Assembly (NCBI RefSeq): GCF_035594125.1
Contig: NW_026973719.1
Location: 518,501-582,500 of the forward strand
Length of the DNA: 64,000 nt
Direction of reading: 5' to 3'
From: Scylla paramamosain
Taxonomy: Eukaryota; Arthropoda; Malacostraca; Decapoda; Portunidae
Numbering within the stretch: the first letter of the stretch is position 1; every line of letters begins with the position of its first letter. Below are positions 46,910 through 59,854 of the stretch, one piece after another. A program made the position numbers and the translations under genes. The notes beneath the pieces were generated by a model. That model was not told the DNA's origin. It saw only the letters and a list, made by a program, of their open reading frames with translations, and did no database searches.

Positions 46910-48800
<1,891 letters not shown>

Positions 48801-48882
48801 CCTCTGCTTTTCCTTCCTTCTCCCTTGTCTCCATATCTCCACTTACCTCTTTTTCTTTCTCTTCTCTCTCCCTAACCCAGCC

Positions 48883-48960
<78 letters not shown>

Positions 48961-49990
48961 ACACACACACACACACACACCTTTTTTCCATCTGGTTTCT
49001 TCTGCAACATGAAAACCACATCCTTCTGATATTAGTACTTAATTCTCCTCAGAGCCACCACCACCACCACCACCACCACCACCACTGCCACAACCACTAT
49101 CATTATTTTCACCTTTATCTTTACTCAGGTGGTGTTGTTGTGGTCTCCAGGGGCATTTTCATGACTGACAATGCAAGGATTTTGCAAGAGAGAAAGAAAA
49201 TGCCCCATGAGAATTTTGGTGATCATCTGTATGGCCTTTGAAAATGTTTTTTTTTATGAGAAAGCAAAGCATTAAGAATACAAACAAGATAGAATTAAGC
49301 TAACACAGGAAGCTGGTAAGTTAGTTTGTTGTATACTAAATGCAAGGTCTTGTTTCTGGAAAGTTGTGCTTCAGGTTCAAACCAGTGACTGTCAAGATTA
49401 ACACATCTTCCTCATAAAACTTTTCCTACACTGCAGTATACTATGATAGACACAAACACATACAAAAATAAATATTACTACTACTACTTTTCTCCTGTAA
49501 GAGGGGCACTGGCCAGGGGCAACACAAATTTTGAATAAAAAAAAAAGAAAAAAAAGCCCCAGTGTTACTACTACTCCAGTAGTAGTAAAACTATATAGAC
49601 TACAGACAAATGAGTAGTAAATACAACATCAAATCAATCCTTTAGGACCAAACCTAGGCATGTTAATACATCACTGGAATTCTGTCTGCTGCTGATCCCG
49701 TCATACAGAATCCATTAGCTATTTGTGGTGGGTTCCCACGGCAGAGGCTTCACGCAGCAGCAGCACCACCACACGAGTAGCAGGCACACGCACCACACTC
49801 AGCCAGGAATGCACTTTCCAAGGCAACTGTGGATAATGAATAAAGAAAAAATAATAATTAGCCTTGAATTGATTTTCCAGAGCACCTGTGAACAGAGAAG
49901 AAATGAATAGAATAGTAAATACTTCAGAACAGTAAATGTGGCTACATTTCAACATATTTTTTACCTGGCTGGTCTCACAAGAGAGAACCC
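48801..49990. other. Repeat-rich stretch without a recognised gene
   Basis: (CT)n at 48886-48958 with a short (CA)n, a (CAC)n run at 49051-49084, a stretch at 49130-49260 with faint similarity to the 85-bp dispersed repeat, a tRNA-like B-box sequence near 49370 (GGTTCAAACC), and a LINE-A 3' tail fragment on the minus strand at 49490-49560 (TAAGAGGGGCACTGGCCAGG). The rest is unassigned. Confidence 0.6.
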
Positions 49991-51070
49991 CTTCAGGGCC
50001 AGTTCAGGGTCAGCTCACCACCACTATCAAAAAGACACCAAAGTCTGTACATGCTTATCTAACTGCCTGGCAAGTGTGCCATCAGCCCAAGATAAATAAT
50101 AAATCTGACTAGCAGCACAGCGTATATGTCACCAGCAAGAATCAAACAGATGTACACCTGAGAAATTGGACAAACTGTACCTAAAACCATCAACAGAATT
50201 AGATTCAGGCACACTGTTAGCAAGAAAATTCCAGATTTTCATCACTCTTGAGAAAAATGTGTGCCTGGCATCACAACAACTATAAGGAATGCTGACAGAA
50301 GTGGCTCAGATAAACAGGTCTGCTGCATTAACTGTATGGATGGCCTCTAGTGCTGACAGCAGTGGCCGAGGTGTACAAGTCTGTTGCATTAATTTGTATG
50401 GAAGGCTTCTAGTGCTGATAGAAGTGGCTGAGATGAACAGGTCTGCTGCATTAACTGTATGGACGGCCTCTAGTGCTGACAGCAGTGGCCGAGGTGTACA
50501 AGTCTGTTGCATTAATTGTATGGATGGCCTCTAGTGCTGACAGTAGTGGCTGAGATGAACAGGTCTGCTGCATTAACTGTATGGACGGCCTCTAGTGCTG
50601 ACAGTAGTGGCTGAGATGTACAAGTCTGTTGCATTAATTGTATGGATGGCCTCTAGTGCTGACAGTAGTGGCTGAGGTGTACAAGTCTGTTGCATTAATT
50701 TGTATGGATGGCCTCTAGTGCTGACAGTAGTGGCTGAGATGAGCAGGTCTGCTGCATTAACTGTATGGATGGCCTCTAGTGTTGACACAAGGGGGCTGAG
50801 GTGAATAGTGATTGGGGAGAGTCCATGAAAATATCTTCCAAATTTAATAATAAGATCAACCCGTAATAGTTTCTCCCTTTGAGTGAATACAAGTTCAAGG
50901 TTTTAAAATGCTGATCATGACATGTTCTCAAATCCTTGAATTCTTTTTGCCCACTGTCTCTTAACTGACTCCAATAGTCTGAGGTGAGAGACACAACCAG
51001 AATTCCAGGCTGCAGAATAAGCATGACAGGCTTGAGAGAAACCACAGATGACGTTTACTAGCCAATACCA
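49990..51070 (-). mobile_element. LINE-D remnant (RT thumb and C-terminal region), containing a minisatellite
   Basis: On the minus strand, translation pieces give a thumb-like block at 50800-51045 (RPV-x-LxxGILVVSLTSDYWS, KTLNLYSLKGRNYYGLILLL), STRGHPYKL pieces, and at 50000-50290 a C-terminal block RxTFFSRVMKIWNFLANSVP then ESNSVDG. This is the thumb, Arg-Gly-His-Pro and WN.LP order of CR1/Jockey-type elements. Strongly frame-broken and old. Confidence 0.65.
50289..50790. repeat. About 61-bp minisatellite with dimeric higher-order pattern
   Basis: About eight units of ATGGCCTCTAGTGCTGACAG...TGCATTAA. Two subtypes alternate: one with GAACAGGTCTGCTGCATTAA, one with GTACAAGTCTGTTGCATTAA, giving an about 122-bp dimer. 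The minus-strand translation repeats STRGHPYKLMQQTCTP and LEAIHTVNAADLFIS. Confidence 0.9.
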
Positions 51071-51121
51071 TCCCAGCCACCATCTAACTCACACCTAGCA
51101 CAAGGAGGGATCTCAGAAGTA

Positions 51122-52400
<1,279 letters not shown>

Positions 52401-52402
52401 AA

Positions 52403-52675
<273 letters not shown>

Positions 52676-53310
52676 TGACAGACAGTAAAGGTAATTACAA
52701 TAATAAAAGGAATATTGAAGATTAATAATAATAATAGTGGATAAAAAGAGTAATTGGAGGGTAAATGCTTCTTAGATATATAATAATAATTGTGGGTAAA
52801 AAGTATAATTGGAGGATGAGTACATCTATTAATACATCTATCAACACTACATCTATCAAGTCAGTGCTGCATCACCAACACTACATCTATCACTAGAAGC
52901 TACACCATCACATACACTGGTCATCACACGCCAGGCTAACAAAAAAATGAGAAGAAGCAACACCTAATCCAGTATACACCAAATAAAACACTTCACTACC
53001 ACATACACTCGTCATCACATGCAAGGCTGACAACACACACCATCACAAGTCTGGGCATCCACTACTGCGCCCTGAGTCGTGGTGTTGCCTGGAACTAGAC
53101 AGGTGTCAGCCTTGCAAGGCAGCACCATGCGGCACAGACAGGGGACGCGAGGGGAATGTAATACTGACACAATATTGAACAAAACAACAAATCATACATA
53201 CATTAAATAATTACATTAAAATACAGCATATATTGTTTTTATCCTATTATCTTCACCCGATTTTCTTCTTATTTTCCCTTACTATCGATCCCCTGATAAA
53301 CCTAAATCTA
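52676..53310. other. AT-rich sequence with short tandem phrases, no gene
   Basis: Repeated phrases GTAATTGGAGG / AATAATAAT...GTGG (52740-52820) and ACTACATCTATCA / GCTACACCATCACATACACT...GTCATCACA (52840-53040). No coding signal. Confidence 0.55.
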
Positions 53311-55280
53311 AACGTAAGAGAAGAGAAGAGAAGAGAAGGGAAGAGAAGAGAGAACAGAAGAGGAAAGACAAGAGAAGAGGAGAGGAGAGGAGAGGAGAAG
53401 AGAAGAGAAGAGAAGAGAAGAGAAGAGAAGAGAAGAGAAGAGAAGAGAAGAGAAAAGAGAAGAGAAGAGAAGAGAAGAGAAGAGAAGAGAAGAGGAGAGC
53501 AGAGGAGAGGAAAGAAAATAGGAGAGCAGAGAAGAGGAGAGGAGAGAACACAGAAGAGAAGAGAGGAGGAGAGGAGAGGAAAGAGAAGAGAAGAGAAGAG
53601 AAGAGAAGAGGAGAGGAGAGCAGAGGAGAGGAAAGAAAAGAGGAGAGTAGAGAAGAGGAGAGGAGAGAACACAGAAGAGAAGAGAGGAGGAGAGGAGAGG
53701 AAAGGAAAGAGAAGAGAAGAGAAGCGAAGAGAAGAGAAGAGGAGAGGAGAGGAGAGCAGAGGAGAGGATAGAGAAGAGAAGAGAAGAGAAGAGAAGAAGA
53801 GAGGAGAGGAGAGGAAAGAGAAGAGAAGAAAAGGGAAGGGAAGAGAAGAGAGAAGAGAAAAGAAGAGAGAAGAGAAGAGAGAAGAGAAGAGAAGAGAGGA
53901 GAAGAAAGGAGAGGAGAGGAGAGAAAAGAAGAGAAGAGAAGAGAAGAGAAGAGAAGAGAGGAGAGAAGAGAAGAGAAAAGAGAGGACAGGAGAGGAGAGG
54001 AAAGTGAAGAGAAGAGGAGAGGAGAGGAGAGGACAGGACAGGCGAGACGAACGAGAGAGAAACAAGTGTAAAGCGAGACGAGACGAGACGAGACGAGACG
54101 AACGAGACGAGACGAACGAGACGAGACGAACGAGACGAACGGGACGAGACGAACGGGACGAGACGAACGAGACGAGACGAACGAGACGAGACGAACGAGA
54201 CGAACAAGACGAGACGAACGAGACGAGACGAACGAGACGAACGAGACGAACGAGACGAGACGAGACGAGACGAACGAGACGAGACGAACGAGACGAGACG
54301 AACGAGACGAACGAGACGAGACGAACGGGACGAACGAGACGAACGAGACGAGACGAACAAGACGAGACGAACGAGACGAACAAGACGAGACGAACGAGAC
54401 GAGACGAACGAGACGAACGAGGCGAGACGAACGAGACGAACAAGACGAGACGAACGAGACGAGACGAACGAGACGAACGAGGCGAGACGAACGAGACGAG
54501 ACGAACGAGACGAACGAGACGAGACGAACGAGACGAACGAGACGAGACGAACGAGACGAACGAGACGAGAGGAACGAGACGAACGAGACGAGATGAACGG
54601 GACGAACGAGACGAGACGAACGAGACGAGACGAACGAGGCGAACGAGACCAGACGAGACGAGGCGAACGAGACGAGACGAGACGAGACGAGTGATAGGGA
54701 CATGACGAGCGAGACCAGACGAACAGGACGAGACGGAATGTGAGGGGGAGACAGGACAGGAGAGGGGAGGGGAGGAGAGGAGAGGGGAGGGGAGGGGAGG
54801 GGATCAGAGGAGAGAGGAAGAGACAAGAGAAGAAAAGATGGGAGGGGAGAGAAGAGAAAGGACAGGACAAGACGGGACAGGACAAGACGAAGTGACAGAA
54901 CAGGACGGGACGGACAGAACAGGACAGGACAGGGCAGGACAGGACAGGGCAGGACGGGACTTTACAAGACGAAGAGACAGAACAGGACGGGACGGACAGA
55001 ACAGAACAGAACGGGACGAACAGAACAGAACAGGACAGGACAGGACGGGACGGGACGGGACAAGACAAAGCAGTATGGGAGAAAAGGAGAGGAGAGGAGA
55101 GGAGATGGGAGGAGAGGACAGGAGAGGAGAGGAGAGGAAAGGGGAAGGGAAAGAGAGGGGAGGGGAGGGGATGGGAGAGAAGAAGAGAAAAGAAGAGGAG
55201 AGAAGAGGAGAGGGGAGGGGAGGGGAGGGAATGGGAGAGGAGAGGAAAAAAGAAGAGAGGGGAAGGGAAGGGACTGGACG
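53310..55280. repeat. Two-kilobase purine-strand pentamer superarray
   Basis: An almost purine-only plus strand made of related five-base units in successive domains: GAGAA/GAGGA at 53310-54045, GAGAC interspersed with GAAC (each with a CpG) at 54075-54700, GGAGG at 54725-54850, GGACA/GGACG at 54850-55075, and GGAGA at 55080-55280. The long frames across it on both strands are simple-repeat artefacts (Arg/Glu/Lys-rich or Ser/Leu/Phe-rich). Confidence 0.95.
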
Positions 55281-55700
55281 GGAACGCCTCCCCCAGCACA
55301 TCCCTGTCTCGCTTCTCGACATCCTTTTCGTTCCTCAGCTGCACCTGGCGTCGCTCCCAGGCTGCGGCTGTCTGCCTCGCCCAGGCGACGCGGGCTGGGC
55401 CGGTGGGACGCGGTGGCTGGTGCGATCACAGCGGCGCACATGGTTTGTATTCGTTGCTTCCAGTGACAGGGTGGTCTGAGGGCAGCACATAATAAAAAAT
55501 TATTATCGCAAAAAGACTGCAAAAAGAGAGCTCTCTGATTGGTGGACGAGATCACTACTAACTCTAAGCTGGTCCTCCTCACGGGGCACTCAGCCAATAG
55601 GGGCCTTTACTGACACCCTCCCTCCCACACACACTTCTACACACTTCCAGTGTAGTGTAGTGTAGTGTAGTAATGATGACTATGCTAACATAGGGATTTT
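55281..55700. other. CpG-rich unique sequence, function unknown
   Basis: About 55285-55450 is GC- and CpG-rich and non-repetitive, unlike its surroundings. A 213-codon frame enters it from the pentamer array but shows no recognised domain. Could be a diverged exon or promoter region; no support for either. Ends in GTAGT repeats at 55650-55672. Confidence 0.3.
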
Positions 55701-55701
55701 G

Positions 55702-55977
<276 letters not shown>

Positions 55978-56115
55978 CGAGATGTAACCCGAGGGATTGT
56001 GGCCTCGCTGTCCCCTTGTGTGGTGTGTCACGGGTCTCAGTCCTGCCCAAACATTGGTCACTATGAGCTCTGAGTTAACGGCTGGCTGGGTGACCAGCAG
56101 ACACCCATAGATGAA

Positions 56116-56117
<2 letters not shown>

Positions 56118-56162
<45 letters not shown>
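56118..56162. repeat. (CA)n microsatellite
   Basis: About 22 CA units. Confidence 0.93.
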
Positions 56163-56163
<1 letters not shown>

Positions 56164-56364
56164 CTACGTAGCATCTAAATAGCAGTTTCGGATAATGTTC
56201 TAAAATTCTAATGTTATAATTTAACAAGGATTTTACATCAGCAATGAGGACAAATCCTCGTGATAATGAGGCAATCATAACTACGGTCTTTGAAAATAGT
56301 CCTTATGAAAATGTAAAGCCTTTAGGAATACGAGTCACTTTTATTTTGGTTTGCAACACACTAA

Positions 56365-56491
56365 GCCAACGATCACACCACGCTGAACACACCGCCGTCC
56401 GCACTGCTTCTCCTCCGAGCAGCGAAGTCAAGCAGCGTTGGGTCTGGTTACAACTTGGATGGCCTAGCAGGAAGAAGTTGCGTGTTGCTTG
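56365..56491 (+). pseudogene. 5S rRNA-like sequence, divergent
   Basis: Starts GCCAACGATCACACCACGCTGAACACACC, matching the arthropod 5S 5' arm. The internal promoter region follows: A-box GAAGTCAAGCAGCGTTGGG and C-box GGTTACAACTTGGATGG (canonical GGTTAGTACTTGGATGG). The 3' arm GCGTGTTGCTT pairs imperfectly with the start. There are extra bases in loop B/helix III and substitutions in helix IV, and no T-run terminator follows, so a pseudogene or a 5S-derived SINE head is more likely than a working gene. It is single here, not in a tandem array. Confidence 0.8.
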
Positions 56492-57385
56492 AAGTATCTG
56501 TTATTCTCAGCTGTAGGCAAACTAATGACGCTCTCCCTGGGAACACTTGCCTCATGCACTGTGTCTTCCTATTGCTGTGTGTCACTTGTCTGTCTCACTG
56601 TTTGCCACATTATTTTTTTCCTTATCTCTTGTAGTTTTCTCTTGTCGTCATTACGTTACCTATGTCGTTTCTGTCATTATCACTTTATCATTTTTTTCTT
56701 TCTTGTTATTGTTCCTTTATGTTCTTGATATTTTTTTCTTTAGTTTTTTTTTTTCGGGGTGGTATTTCTCCTCGTCCTCCTCGTCCTCCTCCTCCTCTTC
56801 CTCCTATTCTACCTGCTCTTCCTCTTTTTTTTCTTCTTCCTCCTTCTTTTTTTCTTTTTCTTTCTATTTTCTTCTTGTTCTTCCTCTTAACATTCTTTTT
56901 ATAAGTTTCCCTCTCAGACGAATAAAGCGCTGCACCTATGACAGACAAATCTCTTGGACGGCTTGCTACATTTAGCATAAACTGGAAAGCAGACACCTGT
57001 ATATTTAGCTTGGAATTGCAACCGCTATCTTGCCAGCACGTTCCCCCATACGTGACTCCCTGGCCTGTCGGGTAAGTGCTACTGGGGCGTAATTTTTCAC
57101 CTTCCTCCCCGACTTGAGCCTCGAGACGTTACCCAGTCAGCGGCAAACTTGAGAAGAGGAAGAACAACAACAACAACTCCTACAGCTCTTGATCTCACTG
57201 TTCTCATCTTCGTCCTTGTTGTTGCTGTTGTTGTTTTTGTATATACAGAGATAAATTTGAAAATGCGTCCCTGCTACCACTGTCTTGTGCCCCATCATTA
57301 CGTGAGGAGCCATTGTGTGGAGCATCACTCATGATCTACAGCGACATGTGGCCGTGCAAAGGAGCGGGCAAGGACGCGGGGCAGC
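56492..57385. other. Pyrimidine-rich, unassigned sequence
   Basis: Long T/C-rich stretches (56600-56890) and an ACA/TTG triplet patch (57160-57240). No gene supported. Confidence 0.5.
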
Positions 57386-57391
57386 AAGGAG

Positions 57392-57428
57392 GCAGTAGAC
57401 ACCTGCCGAAATGATAATTACTCCCAGT
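57392..57428 (+). repeat. 37-bp repeat also found at the LINE-A foldback
   Basis: GGCAGTAGACACCTGCCGAA then A(T)GATAATTACTCCCAG; the same sequence with one change occurs at 59152-59188 in the same orientation, so it flanks the decayed hAT element. Confidence 0.75.
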
Positions 57429-57437
57429 AATTATCAG

Positions 57438-58980
57438 TGTTGCTAAACCACTGCATATTCAATACTTGTGTTATTCATGTTGATTTCATTCATACTAAAA
57501 AGAACAGTGATGGCTTCTACTTCAGAGAAATGAGGCCACAATTACATCTTTCATGAAGAATGTGAAGAAACCTATTTTTTGTCAGTTTGAGAGAGAAGTG
57601 TGTGGCTTAATTTGTCACTCCACTGTTGCAGTGTCCAAGAAGAGCAATGCAAAGAGACATTTTGTTAAACTTCACAAAAATTATGATACTAAATATCTCT
57701 CTCACAGTGACAGAAGAAGGGAGAAAGTGAAGAAGGTAAAATCTGAGTTGCAGGCCCAACAAGACACCTTCCAGAAGCCACCTGCCAAAGCTACAGCATC
57801 AACACTTGCATCATTCAGTGCTGCTCATGTCCGTGCAAAAAAGGAAAGCCACTTGAGGATGGTGAAACAGTGAAACAATGTTGGCTTGAAGCATCCGAGT
57901 CCTTGTTTGAACATTTTAATAATAAACCTGAAATTGTAACTGCTATAAAATCCACGTCTCTATCAGGAAACAGTCACACGTAGGGTAGAAATGATGGCGC
58001 AAAATGTGTTTGATCAAATAACAGCTAATCTTGAGAAATGTACGTGGTTCAGCCTGCAGGTTGATGAATGGACAGGTGTTGTGAACACACCACAGTTAAT
58101 TAAGTGTATTTGTGCGAATGATTTCTTTTCTGACGACAGCGTAAAAGATTTCTTAGTGGTCTCACCGCTGAAGGGGAAAACGCGTGGTATGGATGTTTAT
58201 CAAATTTTTAAGAATTTTGTAGACAAGGTCAGTTTACCTCTTGAAAAGCTTATGTCAGTAACAATAGCTGGTGCCCTGTCAATGACTGGTAGCAATGCTG
58301 GCTTTGTGGCACTGTGCAAGAATGATCCTGCATTCCCTCAGTTTATTAGTTATCGTTGTATCATACGTCAGCAAGTGTTCTGTTCAAAAGTTATTCACTG
58401 TGAACATGTAATGCAGGTGGTTGTGAAGATCATTAATTGTGTGTGTGCTAGACCTCTTCAGCACAGGTTGCTTAAGGCACTTCTGGATGAAGTGAGTGCT
58501 CAGTATGGTGGGTGGCCTTCCCTTGTACACACAAGTGCATTGGCTAAGCAGGGGGAAAGTTGTGCAAAGGTTTGAACACCTAATTCCTGAAATCAAGAGT
58601 TTTGCAAGAAAGAGGAGACTCACATGAACACCTTGATGATCCACAATGGCAAGCTGACCTAGCATCTTTAACTGACATCACATCTAGGCTCAGTGAGTTA
58701 AATCTAGAGTTGCAAGGACGAGTGAAGACTGTGTCACAAATGATAAGTTCAGTAAATACCTTCGTACATTAAGGTGAAGCTCTGGATGTCCCAGATCTCT
58801 AAAGGGCTCTTACAACACTTCCATTTGCTGCAAAATGACTGAACACAGAAAAATTGAAGTGCAGTATTCATACATACACAAATCACCTCAACATCATTTT
58901 GGATGAGTTTAATAAAAGATTTGCACACTTCAGTAATGTTGTGCCAGCAGCCACATTCATGTCAAACCCATCTTGTATAG
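57438..58980 (+). mobile_element. hAT-family transposon remnant, 3' end lost
   Basis: Carries a decayed ZBED/Charlie-like transposase. CAGTGTTGCTAAACC at 57438 is a plausible hAT left terminus (these often start CAG-G/T-G). The right terminus is not found; the element ends at the LINE-A 5' region near 58980. Confidence 0.7.
57553..58980 (+). pseudogene. hAT transposase pseudogene (SCAND3/ZBED-like)
   Basis: Three broken frames in order. BED-finger-like N-terminus (VAVSKKSNAKRHFVKLHKNY), a linker (KQCWLEASESLFEHFNNKPE), and the catalytic core: WFSLQVDEWTGVVNTPQL (first Asp kept), TIAGALSMTGSNAGFVALCK where active relatives have TDGAPSM (second Asp changed to Ala), and YRCIIRQQVFCSKV where relatives have HCIIHQ. 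Then RPLQHRLLKALLDEVSAQYG and SLTDITSRLSELNLELQGRV. The catalytic change plus frame breaks mean it is dead. Confidence 0.85.
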
Positions 58981-59025
58981 GTGACGTCCGCCACACTGCA
59001 CCCCACCTCACACTGCCTCTCACCC

Positions 59026-59294
59026 TGACTGCCCCCTTGTGTTGTGAGACACAAAGGGAAACGTTCAGTGAGGTCACAGCTGGGTTTAATGATAAGTTCA
59101 CAGCACCCCCTGAACAGTGCCTTAGACCTCACTGGGAGTAATTATCGTTTCGGCAGTAGACACCTGCCGAAACGATAATTACTCCCAGTGAGGTCTAAAG
59201 CACTGTTCAGGGGGTGCTGTGAACTTATCATTAAACCCAGCTGTGACCTCACTGAACGTTTCCCTTTGTGTCTCACAACACAAGGGGGCAGTCA
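59026..59294. repeat. Perfectly facing 131-bp inverted repeat at the LINE-A 5' end
   Basis: Arms 59026-59156 and 59164-59294 are reverse complements with one mismatch seen, around a 7-nt centre (TAGACAC). The right arm is the normal LINE-A 5' leader; the left arm is the same leader inverted. The inner end CGGCAG...CTGCCG closes the hairpin. Confidence 0.92.
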
Positions 59295-59385
59295 CAGCCT
59301 GCCCTCTAAAGACAACTCTCTTCCTCCACACAAAACTACAAGCACCTAATAACACACACACCCTTCACTCAAAAATTTTAAAATC

Positions 59386-59850
59386 ATGGCGACTCCTACA
59401 CCAGCCTCGGAGTCCCCATCTGGGGAGGGGACCATAAATGTCCCCAGGTCGGACTGCCTTTCTGTCGACGACCCTAAGTGTCTTGACACCCCCTTCAACT
59501 TTTTCTTCATTAACTTCTGCAACATTCGCGGTCTAATTTTCAATCTGTAGAACACCATCTCTCCTCTTCTAAACCTCATCTTCATTTCCTCACTGAAACT
59601 CAGGTGTCTGAGGCAACTGACAGTAGCCCCTTTTCTGTTCTCTCCTACTTTCTCTATCCTCATTTTCGATCCAAAGCTGGATGCTGCGTTTATGTGCGCA
59701 ATGACTTAACCTGCTCTCGTGCCTTGAATCTTTCGAGTTTTCCACCATCTGGCTACGACTACAGAGTCACTCTCATACTAAATTTATCTGTGCTGTATAC
59801 CTCTCTCCTAACTCCTCTGACTATAAGAAATTCTTTGACTACTTAACTTC
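59386..59850 (+). pseudogene. LINE-A endonuclease N-terminus, interrupted
   Basis: ATG at 59386 (MATPTPASESPSGEGTINVP), INFCNIRGL, a stop where copy 1 has RSNFQS (6-bp difference at AATTTTCAATCTGTAG), then VSEATDSSPFSVLSYFLYPH in a following frame and [19 protein letters not shown] before the 7-bp deletion. Confidence 0.85.
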
Positions 59851-59854
59851 CAAA

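Noticed and set aside
49719..49955. Minus-strand candidate exon reading LPWKVHSWLSVVRVPATRVV after a CCACAG acceptor
   Set aside because: Ends in a stop without a donor, has no recognisable family, and cannot be linked by phase to exon 1.
50289..50790. Regularly spaced repeats as a CRISPR array
   Set aside because: Units are contiguous with no unique spacers, in a eukaryotic LINE remnant; it is a minisatellite.
53233..55597. Very long open frames on both strands (up to 678 codons)
   Set aside because: They are translations of the pentamer array: Arg/Glu/Lys-only one way, Ser/Leu/Phe-only the other, with no domain or splice support.
55281..55597. CpG-rich region as the first exon or promoter of a gene
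   Set aside because: No splice-compatible reading frame or conserved motif; composition alone is not enough. Listed as unknown.
57149..57334. Short hydrophobic frame (TVLIFVLVVAVVVFVYTEIN) as a membrane peptide
   Set aside because: Arises from a TTG/GTT triplet patch; no start context, homology or neighbouring coding signal.
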